The notes: generated from the letters alone by a model not told the origin. Counted from the stretch's first letter, positions 43,521-52,714 are shown. The stretch: 64,000 nt of DNA from Sansalvadorimonas sp965221135 (GCA_965221135.1 CBDCRZ010000100.1:248001-312000); one strand, 5' to 3'. Numbers and translations are program-made.

Positions 43521-44627
43521 ATGAAAAAGTTGAAACCAAATTCAATAATCCCGTTGGCATTTACATCAAGTTTTATTTTTGGTTTTTCGCCCACGGCATC
43601 AGGGGCAGAGACTATAGAGCAGTGTTTACTCCGGTTCGTTACGCAAGGGGATGAGTCACTAACTCTTGGTGAAATCAGAGAGCAATGTGCTGCTATCAAT
43701 GCAGCAAATTCTGACATGGGAACAGCTCTTTCCTCAGAGTCTGATATGAAGACTGCTCCTTCCTCAGATCCGACCAGGGAATATGCTACATCAGATGAAC
43801 CCGAGCCTATACCTTTTGAAGGACGGGTTATAGATGAGGGCGCCATTGTTGACAGACCATTTCTTTTATCACCATTCCGCCCAAATTATATACTACCTTT
43901 GTCCTACAATCGGACTCCCAATAATGAACCATATCAGCCGCACCTTGATGAATTAGACTCAGCAGAAATCAAGTTTCAGTTGAGTTTGAAGGTTCCTGTA
44001 TATGGAGGGCTGATTAATGGCCATGGTGACCTCTATGCGGCTTATACCAATACATCCTGGTGGCAGGCTTTCAATAAAGATATATCTGCTCCGTTTCGCG
44101 AGACTAATCATGAGCCTGAGCTTTTCCTGGATTTCGATACGAATTTTTATATATATGGCATGAAGTTACGGTCTGTTTTGGTGGGCATTAGCCATCAATC
44201 TAATGGACGGAGTGGTACTTTTTCCAGAAGCTGGAACCGTATTTACGCTGACTTCCTTTTAGAGAAAGGTAATTTCTCTATGTCGTTTAAACCATGGTAC
44301 CGCTTCAAGGAAGATGGGAAGGATAAATCGGATCCGAATTACCCGAATGTTAAAGGTGATGATAATCCCGATTTGGAAAAATACATGGGTAATGGAGAAT
44401 TATACTTTGGGTATCAATTAGGCTCTCATAATCTGGGAATGATGGTCAGAAATAACCTTCGTTCCAGCGATAACAAAGGAGCGGTGCAGCTGGATTGGAC
44501 TTTCCCAGTCAGCGAGGAATTTCGTGGGTATATTCAATATTTCAATGGTTATGGTGAGAGCCTGATTGATTACAATGCAAACACTAACCGATTGAGTGTG
44601 GGTATCATACTGAGTGAGTGGTTGTAG
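43521..44627 (+). CDS. pldA: Outer-membrane phospholipase A
   Basis: A 368-aa OMPLA, which hydrolyses outer-membrane phospholipids. Signal peptide about 1-29, then a non-conserved linker of about 100 residues (SSESDMKTAPSSDPT). The barrel carries the catalytic ISHQSNG (His225, Ser227) and Asn239 in SWNRIY, with the same spacing as H142/S144/N156 of E. coli. ATG 43521 is preferred over the adjacent GTG. The long acidic linker before the barrel is unusual. Confidence 0.92.
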   Translation: MKKLKPNSIIPLAFTSSFIFGFSPTASGAETIEQCLLRFVTQGDESLTLGEIREQCAAINAANSDMGTALSSESDMKTAPSSDPTREYATSDEPEPIPFEGRVIDEGAIVDRPFLLSPFRPNYILPLSYNRTPNNEPYQPHLDELDSAEIKFQLSLKVPVYGGLINGHGDLYAAYTNTSWWQAFNKDISAPFRETNHEPELFLDFDTNFYIYGMKLRSVLVGISHQSNGRSGTFSRSWNRIYADFLLEKGNFSMSFKPWYRFKEDGKDKSDPNYPNVKGDDNPDLEKYMGNGELYFGYQLGSHNLGMMVRNNLRSSDNKGAVQLDWTFPVSEEFRGYIQYFNGYGESLIDYNANTNRLSVGIILSEWL

Positions 44628-44732
44628 CTGTAAGGGTGGGCTGCATTGTTTATGCAGTCCACCACCTCATTGGGCTGGCAGCTTGTAGGACTTAGCCGAC
44701 CGTAGCGAGAACATGTCCGGTTTGAGGTAGTT

Positions 44733-44791
44733 TTTTTTATGATGATTTGAGGCGAATAGTGGTTATATTTAACGAGAATCATCATAAAAAA
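44733..44791. terminator. Bidirectional terminator-like hairpin
   Basis: Perfect 15-bp inverted repeat TTTTTTATGATGATT / AATCATCATAAAAAA around a 29-nt loop, about 105 bp after pldA. It is AT-rich, so terminator strength is uncertain; it could also mark the end of a small mobile repeat. Confidence 0.5.
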
Positions 44792-44803
44792 TGGCCAACC
44801 CCG

Positions 44804-44940
44804 GCTTTTTCATACGACTGCATGGATGCAGGAGCTAGAGCAACGCAGGAGCCGTTACCGGCAGGTCAGCGGTGAGTCCGACAGGCTGCTAGTGCAGCCA
44901 AGCGTTAATATCCGCACAAGCTTATGCCTGTAACGGCCGG
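44804..44940. other. GC-rich, hairpin-rich segment beside the IS630-type element
   Basis: Contains GGCTGC-TAGT-GCAGCC (44884-44899) and, flanking it, a 12-bp imperfect inverted pair CCGTTACCGGCA / TGCCTGTAACGG. It may be part of the end of the IS630-type element or a structured RNA. No ORF. Confidence 0.35.
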
Positions 44941-46122
44941 GCCCTATAAGTCCACTTAAAAGGCTTGGCCATTTTCTCATTGAAGAAGTTAACAAAAGCG
45001 TGGAGCCTGGTTTTCAGGTCGTCCGTGGATGTGAAACTGTTTCGTTTCAGGAACCGTCTTGTCAGGATGGAAAACCAAATCTCAATCTGGTTCAGCCAGG
45101 ATGCATGCTTCGGTGTATAGTGGAAAACTATCTTGTGGGAAGGGCAGCTCAGGTACTCTGCACGGCTTTGCATGTTCTTCAGTATTCCCGGTTTCCTTTT
45201 AATACCAAGCTCTTCTTCCGTTGTGCCTTCAACCTTGGCGACGGCTCTGACTGCGCCTTCAGACATATGCGTGTTGAGCCTGTCCATGACAAAGTGCCAG
45301 CCTGCTGCATAAGGGGCACTGGCCAGCGTGTTGTTTAACCAGTCGGCAAAGTCTTCCTCTGTTCTGGTATCTCTTACCAGAGGTATGATTTCTCCTGTGG
45401 CAACGTCCATGCCTGCCAGCAATGCCTGAGTGCCATGGCGCTTGTATTCAAACTCGCGCTTTTCTATATAACCCGGCTTGACAGGTTTCCCTTCTGTCAG
45501 GGGTTCCAGAGCCTGCATACCGGTCTTTTCATCGAAAGAGATTGTTCGGATGTTTTGTTCGGCACCTTCAAGGGCTTGCTGATAGGTGTTGCAGACATCC
45601 GCACAGTGAATCTCAAACGCTTCATCTCTGGGAGAGTCTACCCATCCTTTGACTTTATCGGGACGAATATCAGCCTGATTTTAAAAAACGCCCCACTTGT
45701 CTCTGCGAGATGGATGGAACGATACCTTTATCCGCAGCGGCCATTGCCAGCGAATTCTCCGACCAGTGGCTCAGGGGGTAGCCATGCTCTTCTGGTTTAT
45801 CGCAAGACATAGCAACAATCTGACAAATCTGCTCAGCGGTAAACTTGGGGGGGGCTCCAGGTCTTGGCGCTTCTTTCAGTCGATCCTGAGTGGATAGCTC
45901 ATCAGAACGCTCGACCCAGTGCTTGCGCCAGCGGGTGACCGTTTCCCGGGTGCATTGGAGCTCTCGAGATGCTCCCGAGAGACTTTTTCCTTCAGCACCA
46001 GTCAGTATGATTTGGGCTCTGAGAACCAGTGATTGCGCACTTTTGCGTTTGCGAATTATGAGTTCAAGGTCGTCACGTTGTTGATCGGACAATCTTATTT
46101 TCTGAGTATGTTTTGACAGCAT
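44922..46122 (-). pseudogene. IS630-family transposase gene, frameshifted
   Basis: Two frames make one IS630/Tc1-type transposase. The first (46122 to 45670) has an HTH region with LSGASRELQCTRETVTRWRKHW and ends RFLKSG. The second (up to about 45690, ending at 44922) continues DIRPDKVKGWVDSP, then the DDE part with FDEKTGMQALEP, FVMDRLNTHMS and HYTPKHASWLNQIEIWF. The join needs a +1 shift at T6A4 (CGTTTTTTAAAATC on the minus strand), where RFLK would run into QADIRPDK. It is either inactivated by an extra base or uses programmed frameshifting. I could not define the ends of the element. Confidence 0.88.
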
Positions 46123-46241
46123 CCGTACTACTTGTTGAAAGGTATTAGGGAGTAAAGGGAGCGCGGATCAGAACACATCTCAAACTGTATGCATATTAGA
46201 GCTTTCCTGCACTAGTGCCTTACCTCAGTTTTAGATTCAGT

Positions 46242-47297
46242 TTATAGCTCGGGTACTACCCCAAATAGAGCCATGCCGCAGTTATTGGGCGTTGCTCGAT
46301 TCAAGCGTAAATAACCTTTCTCTCCCCACTTGTGACTCCAGCTGTTTTTTATCAACCAGTAAGGTTGTCCGTCATCTGATACACCATATCCAACTAATAA
46401 AACTTCATGGTCCAGATCATGCGGGTTTGTGGGCTGTGGACACTCCTTGCCTGTATAGACACCTTTTTTATAGTGCTGGAGGTCTTTACCGCTGGCGTAA
46501 ATAGCAATGGATACTGGCTGTTTCTGCAGAGCCTCAGCTATATCTTGATCACTGCCAGAGGGGAGGCGGTTATAACCGCGAACAGTGACGTCAGGCTGGC
46601 ATTTTTTAACAACAGTTTTATTGCACTTCCCTTTTTTGCCCTTGTAAGGGTAACTTTTCAAAGGGCAAAGGCCTTCTCCTATGTCAATAAGCTCTTCAAA
46701 AGCGAGGAACGTATTGCCGCCTTTGCATCCATCGTTATAGATTCCGCAGTCGATCATTTGTTGTGGGCTGAAGGCGATCAGCTTTCCTGTTTTTAAATAA
46801 TAGGCACCTTCCAGAGCGCCAGACGCGGCAAAGCTCCAGCAGGCGCTACACTTTTTCTGGTCGAGGACGGGTGTTACTGCGCCGTAGTCACGCCAGTCCA
46901 GATGCCCAAAGTGGAGGCCTGTGTCTCCTGTGTGGTGATCAACCTTGATCTTTGCAGAGGGTTTCTTCGTAAAGCGCTGTTTAAACTCGTGGTTCGATAA
47001 GTGGGCGTGGTGGGTTACACCCAGCCTGTAGCTGGCACCTTGCTCTTCTAACTCTCTGTTACGTTTATGTATGTAGTGCAGATTGTCGTGGAAATAGGCT
47101 TTAGCTTTGTGGTGGTGTTGGCCTTGTGGGTGATCTTCAACATCAACAAGGTGCCTCAGGTAGTGCTGAAAGGCTTCATCATGATCCATAGATGCATAGG
47201 TGTGAGGGTCATGATGGGTTTCCTCAAGGTTAGCTTTTGCGCCGAGACTTAATAGAAAGAACAGGCAGGAGAGAGGGATAGAATTCTTGAGTAACAT
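46242..47297 (-). CDS. Exported papain/cathepsin-L-like cysteine protease
   Basis: 351 aa from ATG 47297, which has AGGA 8-10 nt upstream and opens a signal peptide (LLKNSIPLSCLFFLLSLGAKA). A propeptide of the I29 inhibitor type follows (about 40-125, with FQHYLRHL, FHDNLHYIHKRN and HHAHLSNHEFKQRF). The mature C1A domain has Gln in LDQKKCSACWSF, catalytic Cys153, His297 in LDHEVLLVGYG and Asn318 in IKNSWSHKWGEKGY. All catalytic residues are present. The prodomain-plus-C1A layout is that of animal cathepsins, rare in bacteria, and suggests transfer from a eukaryote. The prodomain is unusually His-rich. Confidence 0.92.
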   Translation of the reverse strand: MLLKNSIPLSCLFFLLSLGAKANLEETHHDPHTYASMDHDEAFQHYLRHLVDVEDHPQGQHHHKAKAYFHDNLHYIHKRNRELEEQGASYRLGVTHHAHLSNHEFKQRFTKKPSAKIKVDHHTGDTGLHFGHLDWRDYGAVTPVLDQKKCSACWSFAASGALEGAYYLKTGKLIAFSPQQMIDCGIYNDGCKGGNTFLAFEELIDIGEGLCPLKSYPYKGKKGKCNKTVVKKCQPDVTVRGYNRLPSGSDQDIAEALQKQPVSIAIYASGKDLQHYKKGVYTGKECPQPTNPHDLDHEVLLVGYGVSDDGQPYWLIKNSWSHKWGEKGYLRLNRATPNNCGMALFGVVPEL

Positions 47298-47341
47298 GCT
47301 GCGAATCCTGAAAAAGCATTCGCAGATAATAGACAACTACA

Positions 47342-47378
47342 AAAAAGCCGGAGTGATAAAATATCACTCCGGCTTTTT
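47342..47378 (-). terminator. Terminator of the tRNA gene
   Basis: Perfect 16-bp stem (AAAAAGCCGGAGTGAT / ATCACTCCGGCTTTTT) with a 5-nt loop, directly downstream of the tRNA on the minus strand. It would work in both directions. Confidence 0.9.
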
Positions 47379-47383
47379 GAGTA

Positions 47384-47460
47384 TGGTGGGCCCAGACAGA
47401 CTCGAACTGTCGACCTGCCGATTATGAGTCGGATGCTCTAACCAACTGAGCTATGGGCCC
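47384..47460 (-). tRNA. tRNA with CAU anticodon, probably Ile2
   Basis: 77 nt with encoded CCA: acceptor GGGCCCA, D-arm GCTCAGTTGGTTAGAGC, anticodon loop CTCATAA and T-loop GTTCGAGTC. The CAU anticodon is shared by Met and Ile2. C4-C5 in the acceptor stem and the GACTCATAATC context resemble Ile2 tRNAs, whose C34 is changed to lysidine by TilS, more than elongator Met. The initiator is excluded by the D-arm and acceptor pairing. Confidence 0.9.
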
Positions 47461-47562
47461 TAAACGGCGTCAGATTATACTCATAGAGGCTCTGGTATGC
47501 CAGTTCTGAAACCTGCTATCGCGCGGATTTGCCGCGATATTTTCTAAGTATACGGGTATCAC

Positions 47563-48177
47563 TTACCAGTCGATACCTTTCTGGGCTTTCACTCCGGCAT
47601 TGTATGCGTGACGCTCATCTTTAACTTCGCTGATAGTGTCTGCAATTGCAAGAAACTCTTTGGGGCAACCTCTACCGGTGATGATGACGCTCTGCATTTT
47701 CGGGCGGTTCTTTAAAGCCTCAATGATTTCCTGAACATCAACATAGCCATAGCGCGCGATGTAGGTGATTTCGTCTAGCAGAACCAGGGTTAATTCGGGG
47801 TCGGCCAGCATCTTTTTGGATTCTTTCCAGACTGCCTGGGCCGCTTGAGTATCAAGGGTTTTATCCTGTGTGTCCCAGGTGAAGCCTGTCGCCATCACAT
47901 GGAAGGGGACTCCCAGTTTTTCCAGAACATTGCGCTCGCCGCAGTCCCATTGGCCCTTAATGTATTGGGCAACACCGGCCTGCATGCCGTGGCCTACACA
48001 ACGCAACACTGTTCCAAAGCCTGACGTGGTTTTGCCCTTACCATTCCCGGTAATAACAATCAGAATGCCGCGCTCTTCGGTCGCAGCTGCAATATGGCTG
48101 TCGATATGTTCTTTTTTGCGCTGCATGCGCTTTTTGTACTTTTCGTCTTTGTCGCTTTGAGTGTCAGAGCTGGACAT
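47563..48177 (-). CDS. cobO: Cob(I)yrinic acid a,c-diamide adenosyltransferase
   Basis: Adds the adenosyl group to cobalamin or its precursors (CobO/BtuR family), using ATP. The 204-aa length is normal. The P-loop GNGKGKTTSGFG, VAQYIKGQW, VLLDEITY and the C-terminal VIITGRGCPKE are diagnostic. It lies 58 bp after btuB, under the same cobalamin riboswitch, so uptake and activation of B12 are coupled. Confidence 0.96.
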   Translation of the reverse strand: MSSSDTQSDKDEKYKKRMQRKKEHIDSHIAAATEERGILIVITGNGKGKTTSGFGTVLRCVGHGMQAGVAQYIKGQWDCGERNVLEKLGVPFHVMATGFTWDTQDKTLDTQAAQAVWKESKKMLADPELTLVLLDEITYIARYGYVDVQEIIEALKNRPKMQSVIITGRGCPKEFLAIADTISEVKDERHAYNAGVKAQKGIDW

Positions 48178-48235
48178 GGAAACTCCGGTTCGGGAATAGG
48201 GAAGTGCGGGGCAGTGTGGCTGCCCCGCTATTTCA

Positions 48236-50092
48236 TCAGATGGATGGAGACCAGGCTAGTGTTGCGAAGATACCACGTGGTTCGTCGATGTAGCCTTGCT
48301 TGGTTGAGTAGGTTTTATCCAGAAGGTTAACAACCTTTAAGCCCGTTTTTAGCTCTTTTGTCATTTGCCATTCTCCCCGGATATCTATGGTTGCAAAACC
48401 TGGTAAGGAATCTTTGTTGGTTTCATTGGTATAGGCATCACTTTGAGCGCGAATCGTGCCACCAAAACCGAGTTGACCTATACGTTTAAAAGCATCAATT
48501 GAGGCCGTTTGTTTCGCTCTATAAACAAGATATTTACCAGTCTTCTTATCTTTTGCGTCCAGTAGGGACAACGCAGCAGTAATGTCCCAATCGTTCATGT
48601 GTACTTGTGTTTGTGCATCAATACCACGAAGGCGGGCAGAATCAACCTGGAAAGGTTTCCAGGAGCTACCTGAACTCTCGGGCTTCCAGATGATCATATC
48701 GTCAATGTCATTTTGGTAAGCGGAGACTGACCAGGTTCCGAGAGAGTGTTTGCCTCGTAGCTCCAGCTCTTTGTTCTCTGACTCTTCTGGCTTCAGGTCA
48801 GGGTTCCCGTTAGGAGTAGAGTAAAGGTCATTGAAGGTTGGAGCTCTGAACCCTGTACCGTAACTGGTAATTAACCGCATATCGGAAGGCAGGTTGAAAC
48901 CCCAGGCAATATTGCCTGTATTATTTCTACCGTATTGCTCATTGTCGTCACTGCGTAGAGCCAGCTGGAGGTCGCTATTGGAAAAGCTCGTTTGTGTCTG
49001 GATAAATACAGCTTTGTTGTCCCTGCTGTCCTCAGCAAGTTTACTTGTGCCTTTATATTTATCTTTGTAATAGTCTGCCCCGACCGTTAACAGGGTGCTG
49101 TCACTGACAGTAATATCATTTTGCCAGTTTATTAGGTCGCGAGAGGTCTTGTTAGTACTGAGCCAGGATGACCGGGTAACTTCATCATCATTTATCGTAT
49201 GAGATAGTGTCAGACCTGTTTGCCAGTTGCTGGTGACTTTATATTTGGTATGTCCAGAGAACGCCTGTTCTTTAAAGTTATTCCGGGGGGCGTGATTCGC
49301 GCCGTTGTCGTACTCGCTTACACCTTCACTTTGATACAGATTAAACCCAGCCGTTAAGCGGTTATTGAATTTGTGGTCAATTTTCATACTGGCAGTAGTG
49401 TTATAGTAGGAATCCTTATCTGCTTCCTGACCATTCTTATTTGTTGTTCGATCGTATCCATCAGTAATGAAGCGACTCATACCGATATGGTAGCGGGTAT
49501 TATTTGAGCTTCCTGATAGATTGGCGCTGGCTGTACGGGTATTGCGGCTTCCGTAGCCAGCTTTAAATGTGGCTTTTGGTGCGCCTGAACCTGTTCTTGT
49601 AATTATATTTATAACGCCACCAACAGCATCCGCTCCGTATAAGCTGGCCCTGGGCCCACGAACAATTTCAATTTGCTCTATTTGGTCAGGGTCGAAGTAT
49701 TGAATAGGAGCTGTTCCAAGGGTCGCACTTCCTACTCGTTGTCCATCAACTAAAACCAGTAGCTGTGAAGAAGATGCTCCACGAATCTGAAGGCTGGCTG
49801 TCGCCCCAGGCCCACCATTCGTATTGATCTGAACCCCCGGCAAAGTATTTAACAACTCAGGCACACTCGTCGCCTGGCGCTCTTCAATATCTTTACGGGT
49901 AATAACAGAAACAGGTGCCAGCGCCTGATCGACCGTTTGCGCTGTGCGGGAAGCGGTGACCACTACATCATCTAATTGATAAACATTTTCGGTGTCGGTA
50001 TTCGCGAGTGTTGTTGTGCTGAGAGTCAGTGCGGCAATAGAGAGCGCCAGAGGCTGCAAGCGCCCTGGTTTGGTGTTGTTGTACATATGCAT
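48236..50092 (-). CDS. btuB: TonB-dependent vitamin B12 receptor
   Basis: Outer-membrane transporter of 618 aa. Signal peptide (LQPLALSIAALTLSTTTLA), TonB box DDVVVTASR, plug domain with IEERQATSVPELLNTLPGV and RGPRASLYGADAVGGVINI, then a 22-strand barrel ending in an aromatic-rich strand. ATG 50092 or 50086 could be the start. The cobalamin riboswitch upstream supports B12 as the ligand. No btuF/C/D genes are in the window. Confidence 0.95.
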   Translation of the reverse strand: MHMYNNTKPGRLQPLALSIAALTLSTTTLANTDTENVYQLDDVVVTASRTAQTVDQALAPVSVITRKDIEERQATSVPELLNTLPGVQINTNGGPGATASLQIRGASSSQLLVLVDGQRVGSATLGTAPIQYFDPDQIEQIEIVRGPRASLYGADAVGGVINIITRTGSGAPKATFKAGYGSRNTRTASANLSGSSNNTRYHIGMSRFITDGYDRTTNKNGQEADKDSYYNTTASMKIDHKFNNRLTAGFNLYQSEGVSEYDNGANHAPRNNFKEQAFSGHTKYKVTSNWQTGLTLSHTINDDEVTRSSWLSTNKTSRDLINWQNDITVSDSTLLTVGADYYKDKYKGTSKLAEDSRDNKAVFIQTQTSFSNSDLQLALRSDDNEQYGRNNTGNIAWGFNLPSDMRLITSYGTGFRAPTFNDLYSTPNGNPDLKPEESENKELELRGKHSLGTWSVSAYQNDIDDMIIWKPESSGSSWKPFQVDSARLRGIDAQTQVHMNDWDITAALSLLDAKDKKTGKYLVYRAKQTASIDAFKRIGQLGFGGTIRAQSDAYTNETNKDSLPGFATIDIRGEWQMTKELKTGLKVVNLLDKTYSTKQGYIDEPRGIFATLAWSPSI

Positions 50093-50116
50093 CCGTATGT
50101 GTTGTGTCTAATTGTC

Positions 50117-50328
50117 GATAAGGCAGGTCTCCTGGCTCCAGGGTCATCATCGCTCTCCACCTTCCCGGAAATCCTGTTTCCAGTGGTTTGACTCTGCTCT
50201 TTCAAGCAGTCGGAGAGAGACTCTTCTGTCACAGTTGCGGGCACAGCTCAGGCTTTATCCTGATTCCCTTTTAATCCTGCTCGTTAGTCGCTTACGCGCT
50301 CTAGCTCAACGGGCAGTCACCTTTTCGG
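50117..50328 (-). ncRNA. Cobalamin riboswitch
   Basis: On the minus strand upstream of btuB: AAGGGAATCAGG, then GAGCTGTGCCCGCAACTGTGA, the B12-box region CCACTGG, GGGAAGG and the end GGAGCCAGGAGACCTGCC, in the order known for this class. Binding of adenosylcobalamin would repress btuB-cobO. The edges are approximate. Confidence 0.95.
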
Positions 50329-50461
50329 CCGCCAATAGTAATGAGGGGCAGACCATCTGTATACCGCCCAAATGGCCAGATAAGTCGGAATCCGGTCAAG
50401 AGGGGTCGCCTATAGTGTACTGAGGATCTCGTGATTGAGTTGTACACAGGGAGTGTGATCC

Positions 50462-51133
50462 GTGAAAACATTGATAACAAAGCCAGTAAAAGGCTTGCTT
50501 GTTATCAGTGCCCTTGCCGTTACCCTTCCTTTGTTGACAGGGATAACAAGAGTGAGAGGTGCTGATAACCCAGCGATGTCCTCCTCACAGACCAACGCAT
50601 CAGTCGGAATGACCCAGAGAATTGACGACTGGGAGCAGCTGGTCAAAAGGCTGCAGAATGCACCTATGTCTGAGCGTCTTGCTGAGGTGAATCGATTCTT
50701 CAATAATCTGCGCTTTCTCAGTGATCAGACTGTCTGGGGTGCTGAAGATTATTGGGCTTCCCCCCGAGAGTTTCTTCGCCGTGGTACCGGTGACTGTGAA
50801 GATTACGCCATTGCGAAATACATCACCCTGCGTCGACTCGGGATAGATGACTCTCAGTTACGTCTGGCCTATGTCCGTTCTTTGACATTACGGCAGGCGC
50901 ATATGGTATTGATCGTTGAGCAGGATAATGGGAAGCAGGTCGTGCTGGATAATCTCACCGGCAATCTGCAGAGCCCTGATAATCGTAACGATCTTGAGCC
51001 TGTCTACTCCTTCAATAGTACAGGCCTTTGGCTGCTGGATAGTGATTATAAAGAGCGGCGGATAGGCCAGGCTACGCGGCTGAATCACTGGGTTCAGGTG
51101 CAACAGAAATCAGAAAATCCGGATCTTTGGTGA
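50462..51133 (+). CDS. lapG: LapG-like periplasmic cysteine protease (BTLCP)
   Basis: A 223-aa bacterial transglutaminase-like protease. An N-terminal signal anchor (GLLVISALAVTLPLL) is followed by the domain with WGAEDYWASPREFL, Cys in GTGDCEDYAIAKY, His in RQAHMVLIV and Asp in VVLDNLTG, the C-H-D triad. In Pseudomonas LapG cuts a surface adhesin when LapD releases it at low c-di-GMP. No LapD or giant adhesin is in the window, so the substrate is unknown. The GTG start has GGGAG upstream. Confidence 0.87.
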   Translation: MKTLITKPVKGLLVISALAVTLPLLTGITRVRGADNPAMSSSQTNASVGMTQRIDDWEQLVKRLQNAPMSERLAEVNRFFNNLRFLSDQTVWGAEDYWASPREFLRRGTGDCEDYAIAKYITLRRLGIDDSQLRLAYVRSLTLRQAHMVLIVEQDNGKQVVLDNLTGNLQSPDNRNDLEPVYSFNSTGLWLLDSDYKERRIGQATRLNHWVQVQQKSENPDLW

Positions 51134-51264
51134 AGACATATAAGAAGCCCCTATGACAACTGGTTTGTATTGCCCATAATAGCGGCCATGTGCTGTTAAT
51201 ATGTTTGCTCTCCATTCGTTCTGTCTGGAGAAGGCAGAGACGCTTAAGTTGAAAAGGGTATGTC

Positions 51265-52302
51265 ATGGATCAGGAGAGTTGGAAAACTCGGGTGACGGGT
51301 GTGCTGGCTGGTTTTGGTCAGCGAAACTGGGGAAAGTTTCTCGGTATTGCCGTTGGTTTCTATCTGGTAGTTATTACTGTTCTGGGTTTTTACTGGAGTA
51401 GTGAACCGGCACCTTTCGATGTGAAAGAAAATGCTCATGCCATGGCGACCAAGCTGAATCGCCCTGTTGTAACCGGTTTTACCTCGACAGCCGCAGCTAT
51501 CCGCATTGGTGAAACCCTGTTGGATAAGCCAGGCGGCTATCTACGCAATGATGTTTTTCCTCCCGGTGTGTTTCTGGACAACATGCCCAGCTGGGAGTTC
51601 GGTGCACTGGTGCAGCTGCGTGACTTTGCCCGGGCTATGCGCAAAGACCTGAGCCGTTCACAGTCCCAGTCCAAGGAAGATCATGATCTTGCGATTGCTG
51701 AACCTCAGTTTAACTTCGATTCAAAAAGCTGGGCGCTGCCCTCCAGTGAAGGTGAATACCGACGCGGTATTGAAAAGCTGGACAGTTACCTTCTGCGCCT
51801 CTCTGACTCTAATAACCCAGCCCAGTTCTATACCCGTGCGGATAACCTGACCACATGGCTGCAGGATGTCGAAACCCGTCTGGGATCTCTTTCTCAGCGC
51901 CTGAGTGCCAGTGTGGGTAAAACTCGCTTGAACACAGACCTGGCCGGTGATGCGGAAGCTGGCCAGTCCACACCTTCAGCCAATGAGCTGCAGGTAAAAA
52001 CTCCCTGGACCCAGATTGATGATGTGTTCTACGAAGCACGCGGCACCTCCTGGGCTCTGATCGAACTTTTGCAGGCAGTGGAAGTCGATTTTCAGGATGT
52101 TCTTGAGAAGAAGAACGCATTGGTGAGCATGCGCCAGATTATCCGTGAGCTGGAAGCGACACAGGAGCCTGTGTGGAGCCCAATGATTTTGAATGGCAGT
52201 GGCTTTGGTTTATTAGCTAACCACTCGCTGGTGATGGCGAATTACATCTCCCGTGCGAATGCAGCCATCATCGATCTGCGCAGACTTCTGACTCAAGGTT
52301 AA
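51265..52302 (+). CDS. DUF2333-family membrane protein
   Basis: A 345-aa protein with one N-terminal membrane helix (about 25-45, FLGIAVGFYLVVITVLGFYW) and a large periplasmic helical domain. The pieces GGYLRNDVFPPGVFLDNMPS, WEFGALVQLRD and NYISRANAAIIDLRRLL are typical of DUF2333. Function unknown. It lies between lapG and yciH on the same strand. Confidence 0.9.
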   Translation: MDQESWKTRVTGVLAGFGQRNWGKFLGIAVGFYLVVITVLGFYWSSEPAPFDVKENAHAMATKLNRPVVTGFTSTAAAIRIGETLLDKPGGYLRNDVFPPGVFLDNMPSWEFGALVQLRDFARAMRKDLSRSQSQSKEDHDLAIAEPQFNFDSKSWALPSSEGEYRRGIEKLDSYLLRLSDSNNPAQFYTRADNLTTWLQDVETRLGSLSQRLSASVGKTRLNTDLAGDAEAGQSTPSANELQVKTPWTQIDDVFYEARGTSWALIELLQAVEVDFQDVLEKKNALVSMRQIIRELEATQEPVWSPMILNGSGFGLLANHSLVMANYISRANAAIIDLRRLLTQG

Positions 52303-52342
52303 GCGTAAAAAATATGTTGATAGAAAGAACTTAATTAGCGTT

Positions 52343-52684
52343 ATGTCGAAATACAGCACAAAAGGCGAAAGTCGTCTGGTTTACAGCACTGATGTTGGCC
52401 GTATTAAGGAAGAGAAGTCTTCTAAAGATACGGTGGCAGAGACAGACGGCGTAGTTCGTGTACGCCCAGAGAAGAAAGGCCGTGGTGGTAAAACCGTCAC
52501 AGTGATTACTGGTCTGCCTATGTCAGGCAATGAACTGAAGGGCTTTGCCAAGCAGCTTAAAAAGCGGTGTGGTGGTGGAGGTGCCGTGAAAGACGGTGCT
52601 ATCGAACTGCAGGGGGATCATGTGGATACTATGGTCGCCGAGCTGATTAAGCTGGGTCACAATGCAAAAAGAGCCGGGGGTTAA
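52343..52684 (+). CDS. yciH: SUI1/eIF1-like translation factor YciH
   Basis: A 113-aa protein with the SUI1 fold: VRVRPEKKGRGGKTVTVITGL, then LKKRCGGGGAVKDGAIELQGDH. Bacterial YciH is related to eIF1 and may affect start-codon fidelity, though its role is not settled. It stands 40 bp after the DUF2333 gene. Confidence 0.95.
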   Translation: MSKYSTKGESRLVYSTDVGRIKEEKSSKDTVAETDGVVRVRPEKKGRGGKTVTVITGLPMSGNELKGFAKQLKKRCGGGGAVKDGAIELQGDHVDTMVAELIKLGHNAKRAGG

Positions 52685-52697
52685 CCGGCTCTCTTTG
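52668..52697. terminator. Terminator-like hairpin between yciH and pgi
   Basis: AGAGCCGG / CCGGCTCT around the yciH stop region, between the convergent genes yciH and pgi. The T-tract is short. Confidence 0.5.
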
Positions 52698-52714
52698 GCT
52701 TTCAATCAATTATA

